This document shows positions 1 through 7,797 of a stretch of DNA of 64,000 nt, one piece after another; the stretch's first letter is position 1, and every line of letters starts with the position of its first letter. The position numbers and the translations under genes were made by a program. The stretch spans positions 1 to 64,000 of the forward strand of contig DHVE01000059.1 of NCBI GenBank assembly GCA_002412495.1. Reading direction: 5' to 3'. The notes beneath the pieces were generated by a model, which saw only the letters and a list, made by a program, of their open reading frames with translations, was not told where the DNA came from and searched no databases. Source of the stretch: Betaproteobacteria bacterium UBA5216 (GTDB lineage Bacteria > Pseudomonadota > Gammaproteobacteria > Burkholderiales > SG8-41).

Positions 1-122
1 AACACAAAATCCTGAAAACCCTCCGTGTCTGACCCCATATCTCTTCCACGCATTGCGCCGGCAGTAGCGTGACGCAACCACTGCGGAGCAATGCCCTTCG
101 GTTATTGCGCTACGCGAGCTAT
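1..122. other. AT-rich window edge, no gene seen
   Basis: No open reading frame with a plausible start is visible here. Positions 27-36 read gtctgacccc, an inverted, slightly shortened relative of the ggggtcaagtct repeat found at 1079 and 2509, so a dispersed element may border this segment. The downstream part shows short inverted GC-rich words but no clear terminator. Confidence 0.4.
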
Positions 123-539
123 TCAGTCGCCTCTGTAGAAAAACGCCAGCCAAATGGAGTATCCTAAAAAAACTATCGAAGCCACCAGCCCACCCATATG
201 ACTATCTGCGATAGACAGTGCTGCGATTCCAATACTCATTGGAATTCCTAGTAGCCCTAAGAATTTTCCTAGTCGACGAGTAACTTTCTTCGATCTTTCG
301 TCTTTTCGTTTTTTTGCAATTGCTAATTCTTGAAGCTCTTCCATTCGGCTCGCTTGTCGATTTCTGAGAAGCCCTTGAGCATCTAGGTTTCGTTCAAGAA
401 GCACTTCTTTCCACGCCTCCCTTGCTTCAATTGTGTACGCTTCTCTATTGGACGCGATGCGCTCTGTTAACTCTGCAAGCTGCTCCAGGGAGTACCCCAG
501 ATACTCACTTCTGTGGAAAGCCTTCCGATCCATGTTCAT
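123..539 (-). CDS. Hypothetical protein with two C-terminal membrane segments
   Basis: I do not recognise this 138-residue protein. Residues 1-90 are strongly charged and look helical (runs rich in E, R, K and L), with a basic KKRKDERSKK patch near residues 76-85. Residues about 91-136 form two hydrophobic segments with a short polar turn (ADSHMGG) between them, so it is probably a small inner-membrane protein with a cytoplasmic head. Its ATG overlaps the stop of the upstream gene by four bases, which suggests translational coupling. The local base composition is clearly AT-richer than the rest of the window, suggesting recent acquisition. No function is assigned. Confidence 0.6.
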   Translation of the reverse strand: MNMDRKAFHRSEYLGYSLEQLAELTERIASNREAYTIEAREAWKEVLLERNLDAQGLLRNRQASRMEELQELAIAKKRKDERSKKVTRRLGKFLGLLGIPMSIGIAALSIADSHMGGLVASIVFLGYSIWLAFFYRGD

Positions 540-1015
540 TCCTCCGAGGCTCGCAGCGAAGCTTCTGCTCGCAAGTAATGCCGAAACTCCTCTAGCTCGT
601 CGAGTGCTCCGCGCAAGACCTCCATTATCTCAACATGCTGAACTTCGCCAAGACTCAAATAATGCATTCGACGCGTAACTGCGTTATTGACGACTACGCG
701 GCCAAAATAATCGGTTTGGGCCGCGGTCGACCGCTTTGGGCGCGTGAGCCGACGGTGTTTTGCGGTATTCGCGAGATCGCCGACTATCCTTAAATTCCGT
801 GAATTATCAATGAAACGTTCTATCTCGCGAGCTTTATCCGGGTATTGGCTCTTTAGCCAATCTTTCTCGTTCCACAAAACAATAAGGAAAGACTTCATTT
901 CACTTCGCAGTACTTTCTCTGATTGCTTATAGTGAATCCAATTTGCAATGCGGCTCCAAAGCGCGAGGACTTCCCCCCAGTTTTCATCGGGATTTTCGGA
1001 GTTGATGAGACGCAT
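536..1015 (-). CDS. Hypothetical protein, coupled to the downstream membrane protein
   Basis: This 159-residue soluble protein is not recognised. It starts MRLINSENPDENWGEV, is rich in tryptophan in its first 55 residues, and carries a basic stretch (AKHRRLTRPKRS) near residues 85-97, which could contact nucleic acid or another acidic partner. The C-terminal 40 residues are an acidic helix. There is no signal peptide or membrane segment. It precedes the membrane protein at 123-539 with an ATGA-type overlap, so the two are probably made together. It ends the AT-rich segment; a ggggtcaagtct repeat lies 64 bp upstream of its start. Confidence 0.55.
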   Translation of the reverse strand: MRLINSENPDENWGEVLALWSRIANWIHYKQSEKVLRSEMKSFLIVLWNEKDWLKSQYPDKAREIERFIDNSRNLRIVGDLANTAKHRRLTRPKRSTAAQTDYFGRVVVNNAVTRRMHYLSLGEVQHVEIMEVLRGALDELEEFRHYLRAEASLRASEE

Positions 1016-1078
1016 GATTGTACGTTCTACCGATATAAGGCGACGGTTTTGCGCTCTAACCCGATCGACAGGAGCGAC

Positions 1079-1090
1079 GGGGTCAAGTCT
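1079..1090 (+). repeat. 12-bp direct repeat, copy 1
   Basis: The sequence ggggtcaagtct occurs here and again, identically and in the same orientation, at 2509-2520. The two copies bracket the cupin and thioesterase genes. Similar short words commonly mark dispersed REP-like elements; assignment to a specific element family is inference. Confidence 0.5.
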
Positions 1091-1117
1091 TTCATTATCG
1101 TACCCACACTCGACAAA

Positions 1118-1927
1118 TCAGCGGCCGTCGGTCGAGTAAGGCGCCGAAGCCCCATCAAGCAATGTCGGATCCGGCTGCGGATACTGCATGATCAGCACTT
1201 CGGCGCCATCCGACCCGGCGGTCACGACCGGTCCGCCCTCGCCAGCGCAGGCGAATGCCAGCGACTCGTAGGGTAACGGTTTGCCTTCGTGTATCAGTGT
1301 CCCCGCAGCCACCATCAAATGACGTCCGGCGCCGCCGCATTCCGCGGGCCATGTGGTTAGATTGGCTTGCGCGCCCGGCGGCAACCGCAGCATCCAGGCG
1401 GCGAGCCCGTCGGCGTGCCGTTCAACGATGACATCCAGCACGGTTTCTGTTCGTGCGCGCATCGCTTCAGGTGTGGCGATGCGCAGATCGCTCTTGCCCT
1501 TGAGAATAAAGCGCCGTTTCGATGGGCGGATTGCTTCCTTGACGCCGGGGGTGGCCAGCATGCATGCGCCGGGGTCGGAGCGGGCGCGCAGGGTGAAATA
1601 GGTCAGGCCTTCCTGCTCCGGCACGATGGGGCCGTATGCCGTATACGGGTCGGTAAAGTGCAGCGCCACGGGTGCCACGTCTGTGCGTCCCAGTTTGCCC
1701 GCGCCTTCAACGATGACCTGCCACTGCTCCGTCTGGTGGTAATGCGCGTGGGTGATGTTCTGGTGTTCCTGACGTACGGTGTAGGCCTGCGGCGAGACAC
1801 CGGTTTCGGGGGTTCGCGGTTTCTCCCACGGGCCGAGGAACAAGGTTTTGGTGGCTTTGCCGCCGTTTAAGGGCAGCGTGACCTCGCGCTTTTGCGCGGC
1901 AACATCAAGGCTGGAGACAACTTGCAA
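1118..1927 (-). CDS. Cupin-domain protein
   Basis: A 269-residue protein with a cupin-like double-stranded beta-helix signature: HAHYHQTEQWQVIVEGAG at about residues 60-77 carries the H-x-H...E pattern of cupin motif 1, normally a metal site. Residues about 165-255 are again beta-rich (IVERHADGLAAWMLRLPPG and a second potential cupin half), so a bicupin layout is likely. No signal peptide is present, so it should be cytoplasmic. The substrate cannot be read from the sequence; relatives act on small carboxylates or aromatic metabolites. It lies downstream of the thioesterase gene on the same strand with about 80 bp between them. Confidence 0.6.
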   Translation of the reverse strand: MQVVSSLDVAAQKREVTLPLNGGKATKTLFLGPWEKPRTPETGVSPQAYTVRQEHQNITHAHYHQTEQWQVIVEGAGKLGRTDVAPVALHFTDPYTAYGPIVPEQEGLTYFTLRARSDPGACMLATPGVKEAIRPSKRRFILKGKSDLRIATPEAMRARTETVLDVIVERHADGLAAWMLRLPPGAQANLTTWPAECGGAGRHLMVAAGTLIHEGKPLPYESLAFACAGEGGPVVTAGSDGAEVLIMQYPQPDPTLLDGASAPYSTDGR

Positions 1928-2007
1928 GGTGAATGTCCCGGGAACACAAGCGGTTCAGATGTCATGATCATAGCGCAGTACCTCCCAATCCGCACCGCCG
2001 CATAAAC

Positions 2008-2508
2008 TTACTTGCGCCGAATGCCAATTGTCCGCCCAACCTCCGCGGGCCGCGGGCGCTGCCGATGCGCTTCAAACACGGCACGCAGGCGCGCAGCCGG
2101 ATCGTCTGGCCAGGCGGCGCTACGCCGGGTGGACATGTTGATGCACATCGAGATCGATTCCAGCGTGGCCGCAAGCCAGCGTTCGTGCCGGTGCAGCAGG
2201 GTCATGAAGTAGTGAATGCGCTTGGCGTCCATGTCGATCAATTGAAAGGTGAAGTCGAGCGGGTCGCCTTCGCGCAGTTCGCGCTGGTAGGTGACGTGGC
2301 TTTCCAGCGCAAACGAACTGTGCCCGTTGATGGCGATGTTGTCGTAGCCCAGGCCCAGCAGCTCCCACGGCCGATCCAGCGCCTGATCGAACAGCACCGA
2401 GTAATAGCCGACGTTCATGTGACCATTGCGGTCGAGATACGCGGGCAACACGGCAAAGCCCTCGTAGCCTAGGGTATCGATCGCGTGCGGCAGTTCCGGA
2501 AAAAGCAT
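2008..2508 (-). CDS. Hotdog-fold acyl-CoA thioesterase family protein
   Basis: A 166-residue single hotdog domain of the 4-hydroxybenzoyl-CoA thioesterase type. The signature is LDRNGHMNVGYYSVLFDQAL (residues 24-43), where D25 and the GHMN turn form the usual catalytic/CoA-binding loop. Such enzymes hydrolyse acyl-CoA thioesters in the cytoplasm; the acyl group is unknown. The C-terminal tail (residues 130-166) is arginine- and proline-rich and probably disordered. The ATG is fused directly to a ggggtcaagtct repeat, leaving no ribosome-binding site in front of it, so expression from this start is doubtful or the true start is a later codon. Confidence 0.65.
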   Translation of the reverse strand: MLFPELPHAIDTLGYEGFAVLPAYLDRNGHMNVGYYSVLFDQALDRPWELLGLGYDNIAINGHSSFALESHVTYQRELREGDPLDFTFQLIDMDAKRIHYFMTLLHRHERWLAATLESISMCINMSTRRSAAWPDDPAARLRAVFEAHRQRPRPAEVGRTIGIRRK

Positions 2509-2520
2509 GGGGTCAAGTCT
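2509..2520 (+). repeat. 12-bp direct repeat, copy 2, abutting a start codon
   Basis: Identical to positions 1079-1090. It sits immediately 5' of the thioesterase start codon on the opposite strand, replacing the place where a Shine-Dalgarno sequence would be. Together the two copies flank a 1.4-kb, two-gene segment. Confidence 0.5.
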
Positions 2521-2575
2521 GGCTAAGTAGCACGGGGAGAGGCTATGTTTGAATCACTTTGTTGTTTGAAGTGAT

Positions 2576-2998
2576 TTAGCGATAGCTCTGGTAGGTGTCG
2601 ATAAATTCGCGTAGCCCTATCAAGGTAATGCCTCGATAGGGATTCATACTCAACAAATGGCGTTTGTCGCCGGACACAAGTAACTTGGCGCCGGCATCCA
2701 GAGCCAGCGCGAGGAATTTATTGTCTTTGGCGTCCATGCATTCGGTGACTTGGGTCGTTACCAATATTTCTTTGGCGGCTTCCGCGTAGTCTTTCACCAG
2801 CAGTTTGCGGACTTCGCTTTCGGCGTATGGATCAAACTTTGGACGGCTCAGAACCGTCGCCAGTTCAAGGATTGTCGCTTTGGAAAAAACCGGGTCAAAG
2901 TGCTCGAAGGCAATTTCTAAAGCTTGAGCCGCTACACCTTGCGGAAGAATAATGGCGCTGACGATGAAATTGGTATCGAGGACAATGGGTTTAGGCAA
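2576..2998 (-). CDS. PIN-domain toxin of a type II toxin-antitoxin pair
   Basis: A 140-residue PIN-domain protein of the COG1569-like class, a predicted Mg-dependent ribonuclease. The conserved acidic residues are visible: D8 in VLDTNF, E45 in LELATVLSRPKF, D89/D92 in MDAKDNKFLALAL, and D111 in SGDKRHLL. Length and residue spacing are normal for the family, so it looks intact. Its start overlaps the last eight bases of the antitoxin gene, the usual antitoxin-first arrangement that lets the antitoxin be made in excess. The RNA target cannot be predicted. Confidence 0.85.
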   Translation of the reverse strand: MPKPIVLDTNFIVSAIILPQGVAAQALEIAFEHFDPVFSKATILELATVLSRPKFDPYAESEVRKLLVKDYAEAAKEILVTTQVTECMDAKDNKFLALALDAGAKLLVSGDKRHLLSMNPYRGITLIGLREFIDTYQSYR

Positions 2999-3254
2999 AA
3001 CAGTCTTCTATGAGCTTGTTAATGTCGTCCTGCGTGAGTTTCTTCGCTGCCTCCGAGGTCTGCATCGACTTAAGACGCGAGATCATGCGGCGAGCGGCGA
3101 GTTTGCGTACCAACTCGTTCGAGGCTTCGTTTTCGGCGATGACATAAACACCGGGCCGGCCGTAGCGCGTTACCCGGATACTTTCTCCCGTGGTGGCGTG
3201 GTCGACTACCGCGCCGAAGTTCTTTTGCGCCTCGCCGGAGGTGATTGTTTTCAT
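2991..3254 (-). CDS. Phd/YefM-family antitoxin
   Basis: An 87-residue antitoxin. The N-terminal part (MKTITSGEAQKNFGAVVD...GESIRVTRYGRPGVYVI) is the Phd/YefM DNA-binding fold. The C-terminal 40 residues (LKSMQTSEAAKKLTQDDINKLIEDCFA) are an amphipathic, probably flexible toxin-neutralising tail. It neutralises the PIN toxin encoded downstream with an 8-bp overlap and should repress the operon. The upstream AT-rich palindrome at 3292-3311 is the likely operator. Confidence 0.85.
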   Translation of the reverse strand: MKTITSGEAQKNFGAVVDHATTGESIRVTRYGRPGVYVIAENEASNELVRKLAARRMISRLKSMQTSEAAKKLTQDDINKLIEDCFA

Positions 3255-3265
3255 GTTTATATTCA

Positions 3266-3311
3266 GTAATTTACATAATAATCGTATGTTCCGTAAGTTA
3301 CGTATCTTACG
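3266..3311 (-). promoter_or_regulatory. Toxin-antitoxin operator/promoter region
   Basis: Positions 3292-3311 read cgtaagttacgtatcttacg, which matches its own reverse complement at 18 of 20 positions around a central tacgta. A second, smaller palindrome, gtaatttac, lies at 3266-3274, twelve bases from the antitoxin start. The block is strongly AT-rich within a GC-rich region. This is the expected arrangement for autorepression by a Phd-type antitoxin; binding is inferred. Confidence 0.6.
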
Positions 3312-3362
3312 CTAAAATTTACGGAAATCAAGAAAGGCGTCCTTGCGCAGGTACGGCGAAAT

Positions 3363-3911
3363 TCACGCCGCATTCGCCGGCGCGTTCACGCTCAACACCC
3401 TGGCGGTGCCGATAACGGTGTCGCGCAACAGTACTCGTGCCATCGTATCGACGGGGAGACGCGGCAGCGCACGTTCCGGCACCAAAAATTCCGCGTTCAG
3501 GATCAGCTTTTCGTCGTTGGGCCAGGGGCCGGTGATTTTGTCCGCGCGCCACAGTCTTGCGCTGAAGCCGTCGGTGCCCACTGCCAGCAGGCAACGCAAA
3601 TCCAGAATGCCGCTCTCCGCGTCCACGCGCATCAAGTCCGTGCCTACGGTAACGGTAAACGTTGCTTCCAGCGTGGCATTCACCTCACGCGGGTGGTACG
3701 CAGCCGGGATGCTGGGCTTGGGCGCCAGCAGCGCGGTGGCGCGTTCTTTGAACACTCTGTTCATGTAACGCAGCGCCATCGGCAGCCAGAAAATCACAAC
3801 GATCAGGCCCAAAAACCGCAGTTCGGATTCCGCTGGCAGCAGCAGGAACATACCCAACCCCAAGGCGGCCAAGAAAGTAAACGCGTAGGCGACGAGCTGT
3901 TTGCGCGGCAT
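3363..3911 (-). CDS. Small membrane protein of unknown function
   Basis: A 182-residue protein starting MPRKQLVAYAFTFLAALGLG. Residues 5-25 and 30-47 are two hydrophobic segments; the remaining 130 residues are soluble and beta-rich, with an AATLEATFTVTVGTD-like strand pattern. An open frame extends 59 codons further upstream, but that part translates a hairpin-rich repeat region with unnatural composition, so the ATG at 3911 was chosen. No family is recognised. It is preceded by short hairpins at 4004-4063 and follows the amidohydrolase gene on the same strand. Confidence 0.5.
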   Translation of the reverse strand: MPRKQLVAYAFTFLAALGLGMFLLLPAESELRFLGLIVVIFWLPMALRYMNRVFKERATALLAPKPSIPAAYHPREVNATLEATFTVTVGTDLMRVDAESGILDLRCLLAVGTDGFSARLWRADKITGPWPNDEKLILNAEFLVPERALPRLPVDTMARVLLRDTVIGTARVLSVNAPANAA

Positions 3912-4003
3912 GGTTGTTCCGGTGAGGGTGAAACGGGTGAGGCGCTGCGGTTCCGTTGGTGCTCTCGGTGCCGTCAAAAGCAAATACGAGTTCAGTTGCG
4001 GGT

Positions 4004-4063
4004 TGGGCTGCCAAGCCCAGCGTCCGCGAGATGCAACGCTCGTGTTGGGCTGGCAGCCCAGCC
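4004..4063. repeat. Twin REP-like hairpins
   Basis: Two hairpins lie 26 bp apart: tgggctgccaagccca (4004-4019) and tgggctggcagccca (4046-4060), the second extendable to ggctgg...ccagcc. Their arms share the word tgggct. The pair lies between same-strand genes (amidohydrolase and the small membrane protein) and resembles an intergenic REP/BIME-type element or a processing/termination signal. Confidence 0.45.
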
Positions 4064-4131
4064 TGCCAAAACGGCCAATGCTACCCACGCGGGCGCAATG
4101 CGCAGCGCCCGCGGGTTACCTCAAGACAGGC

Positions 4132-4974
4132 TTACGTCACCGCCCACTTGAACACGCGCGTCGCCGTGTCATGCATCATCTTTTGTATGTCAGCCGCCGG
4201 CAGGTAGGCCGCCGCGTACTTGCGGATGATGTCGGCGTTTTCCGCGTAGGTGCCGCGGCACTTGCCCATGGTCTGGGTCTGGTCCGAGGCCCACATCAGG
4301 CGCTCGGCGCCATAGGCCGCGTGCACGCGCTTGATCAGCGGGTGCAGGTCTTCATACTCGGGCGCGGGGCTGCCCGACACCAGCGGCAGTGACGACACTT
4401 TTACGGTGACATTTTTAAAGCGCGCAAGATTGATCATGGCCTGCATCTTGGCTTCGCGCTTGTCGCCGGGCACGGCCCAGGCGAAGTGGTCAACGATGAA
4501 CTGAAGGGTCGGGTATTTTTGCAGCACGGGTTCCATGAACGCCGGGCCGTCGCGGGTCCACACGGCTACGGGCATGTCCTGATCCACGCACGCCTGCCAC
4601 ACCGGCTCGAAAGCGCCATCGGCGAAAAGTTTTTTGTGCTCGGGTTCGTTCATCGACAGGCGCAGGCTGCACACGCCGGGTTGCTCCAGCCACTTGGGCA
4701 GTATCGTCCATTGCGACGGCACATGCGGCACAAACCACGCCATCACGCGAAAGCGCTTGGGATACTTGGCCGTCGCGGCTTGCGCGCACGACGGATCGCG
4801 GTCGGGCGCAACGCCCGCCGGAGAGATGAGCGCGCGGTCAATGCCGGCTTCGTCCATGAACTTCAGCATGCGCTCGGCGGGCATGGGGTCGGGCAAGTGC
4901 GATTGCGCTTTCGGGTCCCAGGGTTCTTGCGGCGTGTTGGCATTCCAGATGTGTACTTGTGCGTCGGTGATCAT
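4132..4974 (-). CDS. Amidohydrolase-2 family metal-dependent hydrolase
   Basis: A 280-residue TIM-barrel hydrolase or decarboxylase-like protein of the amidohydrolase-2 family. Motifs: the beginning MITDAQVHIWN (metal-site strand 1, with Gln where many relatives have Asp-x-His-x-His), VDHFAWA around residue 165 (His ligand), and MWASDQ near residue 235 with the catalytic Asp. Family members act on lactones, uronate derivatives or aromatic carboxylates in the cytoplasm. It is followed at a distance by an AhpD-like gene and a Bug receptor gene on the same strand, suggesting a small catabolic unit. The substrate is not deducible. Confidence 0.75.
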   Translation of the reverse strand: MITDAQVHIWNANTPQEPWDPKAQSHLPDPMPAERMLKFMDEAGIDRALISPAGVAPDRDPSCAQAATAKYPKRFRVMAWFVPHVPSQWTILPKWLEQPGVCSLRLSMNEPEHKKLFADGAFEPVWQACVDQDMPVAVWTRDGPAFMEPVLQKYPTLQFIVDHFAWAVPGDKREAKMQAMINLARFKNVTVKVSSLPLVSGSPAPEYEDLHPLIKRVHAAYGAERLMWASDQTQTMGKCRGTYAENADIIRKYAAAYLPAADIQKMMHDTATRVFKWAVT

Positions 4975-5114
4975 GCGAGGTTCCTCGGGGTTGAAATAGA
5001 ATGGCGTTCACTCAGTGCGGGAGAATACCAAAATCTTCGCTGGCGAAGCAGGGGAGCGCGTTTCTTGGGGGGGCGTCGATGCCTGTACCACGACGCGCTG
5101 AATAAACCCATGCG

Positions 5115-5666
5115 TTATTTCTGGCCAAGCTGCGGATAAAGCCCTACATACCCGGTTTTCGCCCGATGCTCGGCGTTGATCCTGGCGCGCTCCGGGCTCA
5201 TCGGTATGAAGCCGTGGCCGTGGATGATTTTCGACATGAAGGTCATGCGCGCGGTGACCGCCACCGCGCTGTGGTAGGCCTGTTCGTCCCAACCGGCGGC
5301 GAACACGGCGTCGGCGTCACTTTGCGAGACTTCAGTGGGATTCAGCACCAGCTTTTTCACCAGCGCCATCAGCGGTTTTAATTTTTCATTCACCGGCGCG
5401 CTGGCAATATCAGCCACCAGCTTTTCGACCGTGCCCGGCGCGATGCCGCGCGCGACAGCGGCTGCGCTGTGCGCGACATACGCGAACTGGCAGTTGAGCA
5501 GCCCGGCCACGAAGCCCTGAATCATTTCGCGCTCGCCGGGTGACAGCGGCGACGGCCCGTTGATGAGCGCCTCGCCCATCTGCGCCCAGTGGCGGTAAAC
5601 GTCCGGGTAGGCGTTGAACACTTCGGCGGGGCCGGCGTTTTCTTTGTGCGATTTTAAAAAGGGCAT
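5115..5666 (-). CDS. AhpD-like / carboxymuconolactone decarboxylase family protein
   Basis: A 183-residue all-helical AhpD-like protein. ATG 5666 was chosen because GGAG lies seven bases upstream and the 35 extra residues of the longer frame look unnatural. The active-site helix reads LLNCQFAYVAHSAA (about residues 57-70). The usual C-x-x-C pair is reduced to one Cys, with Ala where the second Cys is expected, although the histidine remains. It may therefore lack disulfide-reductase activity. It sits between the amidohydrolase and a Bug receptor on the same strand. Confidence 0.7.
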   Translation of the reverse strand: MPFLKSHKENAGPAEVFNAYPDVYRHWAQMGEALINGPSPLSPGEREMIQGFVAGLLNCQFAYVAHSAAAVARGIAPGTVEKLVADIASAPVNEKLKPLMALVKKLVLNPTEVSQSDADAVFAAGWDEQAYHSAVAVTARMTFMSKIIHGHGFIPMSPERARINAEHRAKTGYVGLYPQLGQK

Positions 5667-5857
5667 GAGGGTCTCCGAATAGGGATCAAACAGGCGCGAT
5701 GATTTTCTTTGCAGTGCGGTCAGGCTATCAAAGCGGAATGCGGGGAAGTTAAAATAATGCAATAAAAACAATTATTTACAACGAAATATCAAGGCAAACA
5801 AACTGCCGCCTTCGCAAGGGGCTGCTCGTCTATTTTGTGACAAAAGTTTCGCTGCCG

Positions 5858-6826
5858 TTACTGAAGCTTGACGCTTGCGGCACGCGCGACATCACGCCAC
5901 TTGACGATTTCATTTTGCATGTGGCGCTGCAGCGCTTCCGGTGTGCTGTGCCGTGCCTCGGCGCCCTGATTGGCAAACTGGGTTTGTATCGCAGGCGCCG
6001 CCAACAGGGTTGCCAGTGTGCTGTTCAGTCGCTGCACGATGGTCACCGGCATGCGCGCGGGGCCGAGTATCGCGTGCCAGTTGTCGGCCTCCGAATTTTG
6101 CAGACCGGCTTCGGCCATGGTGGGCACGTCCGCCGCCGCTGGCGAGCGTTTGGTGGCCGTCACGGCCAATGCACGCAAGCGCCCCGCATTCACCAGCGGC
6201 AACGCGGGTGGCATGCCTGAAAAATACACATGGGTTTCGCCGCTTAACAGGGCCGTATTGGCCGGCGCGCCGCCCTTGTAGGGAATATGGCTGAGCGCGG
6301 TGCCGGTTCGTAGCTTAAAGAGTTCGCCCGCCAGATGTTGCGGACTGCCGTTACCCACCGATGCATAATTGAGTTGGCCGGGCCGCTCCTTGGCGATGCG
6401 AATCAGATCCTGTACTGATTTCGCCGGCAAACCCGGATGCACCACCAGAATCAGCGGAACCGACGCCACCATGGATACCGGTGTGAAATCCTGCGGCACA
6501 TTGAAGGCCAGCGCGGGATAGACGCTGGGGCTGATCGCCAGCGACACGGTCGCCATGAACAGCGTGTATCCGTCGGGCAGGGCGCGCGCCACGATTTCAG
6601 CGCCGATGTTGCTGGTGGCGCCGGGCCGGTTGTCGACGATAACGGGCTGCCCCAGCGCATCATGCAGGGGCTGCGTGAGCAGCCGCGCGAGAATATCCGG
6701 TGCGCCACCGGCCGCGAACCCCACCACCATGCGCAATGGTTTCGTGGGGTAGGGCTGCGTCTGCGCCTGTGTCGCGTGGACGGCCGCACTAGAAAATAGA
6801 CTCACACACAAAATTCTGTACAACAT
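5858..6826 (-). CDS. Bug-type periplasmic solute receptor
   Basis: A 322-residue tripartite-tricarboxylate-type receptor. Residues 1-22 are a Sec signal peptide ending HATQAQ. The carboxylate-binding first loop is VVGFAAGGAPDILAR; the second and third signatures are YASVGNGSPQHLAGE and HIPYKGGAP. The start at 6826 has GGGAG six to seven bases upstream and removes an 11-residue unnatural extension. Bug proteins bind carboxylates in the periplasm; this copy has no TctA/TctB partners nearby. It is divergent from the hydrolase gene at 6952. Confidence 0.9.
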   Translation of the reverse strand: MLYRILCVSLFSSAAVHATQAQTQPYPTKPLRMVVGFAAGGAPDILARLLTQPLHDALGQPVIVDNRPGATSNIGAEIVARALPDGYTLFMATVSLAISPSVYPALAFNVPQDFTPVSMVASVPLILVVHPGLPAKSVQDLIRIAKERPGQLNYASVGNGSPQHLAGELFKLRTGTALSHIPYKGGAPANTALLSGETHVYFSGMPPALPLVNAGRLRALAVTATKRSPAAADVPTMAEAGLQNSEADNWHAILGPARMPVTIVQRLNSTLATLLAAPAIQTQFANQGAEARHSTPEALQRHMQNEIVKWRDVARAASVKLQ

Positions 6827-6951
6827 GTTGACTCCCGATTGCGGCGTGCGCATGCACATCGTTTATTCTACGCCGACGCCTTCCCGCTATACTTGCTGTA
6901 ACCGAAAACCAGCATACCAACCAGCGTACCAACCTTGACGGGGTCACACGC

Positions 6952-7797
6952 ATGCCTGAACTGAAACGCGCGGGTAAGCCGCAGCTCAATTACGTTATCG
7001 ACGACCATACCGACCCGTGGAAAAACGCGCCGTATCTGCTGTTGCAGCATGGCAATGGCCGCTCGTCGCGCTTCTGGTATAGCTGGGTGCCATATCTCAG
7101 CCGATTTTATAAAGTGGTGCGGCCAGACGCGCGCGGACTCGGTGCGTCTTCCGCCGATTTTGATCTGGAGCAGGGCGTCACGGTGGAAGCGCTGGTGGAT
7201 GATCTGACGGCAATCTGCGATGACATCGGCGCGCCGTCAGTGCATTTTTGTGGCGAGTCGATGGGCGGCATCATGGGGCTTGCGTTCAGCGCAATGCATC
7301 CAGAGCGCGTGCGCACGCTGACGCTGGTGTCTACGCCCGTTTATATCAACGACAAGGCGAAGGAGTCCTATTCGATGGGGCATGCGTCGCGCATCGCCGC
7401 GATGCAGGCGATGGGGCGCGAGGCCTGGCTCAAGGCCACCAACGCAAGCACGCGTTTTCCGCCGGATGCCGACCCGGGTCTGGTCGATTGGTACAGCGCC
7501 GAATACGCAAAGGGCCGCCCCGATGTGCAACTTGCCTACGCGAAGCTCGTCAACAGCGCCAGCGCGGCAAGCTTCTTGCCGCGAATCAAGGCGCCGGTGC
7601 TGGGCCTGTATCCCACCGGCGGCGCTATCACCAGCGCGGAGCAGGAGAAACTGCTGCGCGAGAACGTGCGCGATCTGCGCATTGTGCATTTGCCGACGCC
7701 GTATCACATGGTTCATTACACCCATCGCGCGGCCTGCGCGTCGCACCTGCTGCACTTTATGGCAAGTCATGATGGGGTGGCGTGTCGTGAGGCTTAA
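6952..7797 (+). CDS. Alpha/beta-hydrolase fold enzyme
   Basis: A 281-residue cytoplasmic alpha/beta hydrolase. The nucleophile elbow is GESMGG with S103; the oxyanion-loop region is LQHGNGRSSRFW (residues 31-42); an acid is expected around LGLYPTGG; and the catalytic His lies in TPYHMVHYTH near residue 255. It resembles 3-oxoadipate enol-lactonase-like hydrolases, but the substrate is not determined. Its TAA stop is followed directly by the GTG of a Bug receptor gene, so the two form a transport/hydrolysis unit like the pair at 30328-32159. A TATACT hexamer at 6888-6893 is a possible -10 element. Confidence 0.85.
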   Translation: MPELKRAGKPQLNYVIDDHTDPWKNAPYLLLQHGNGRSSRFWYSWVPYLSRFYKVVRPDARGLGASSADFDLEQGVTVEALVDDLTAICDDIGAPSVHFCGESMGGIMGLAFSAMHPERVRTLTLVSTPVYINDKAKESYSMGHASRIAAMQAMGREAWLKATNASTRFPPDADPGLVDWYSAEYAKGRPDVQLAYAKLVNSASAASFLPRIKAPVLGLYPTGGAITSAEQEKLLRENVRDLRIVHLPTPYHMVHYTHRAACASHLLHFMASHDGVACREA

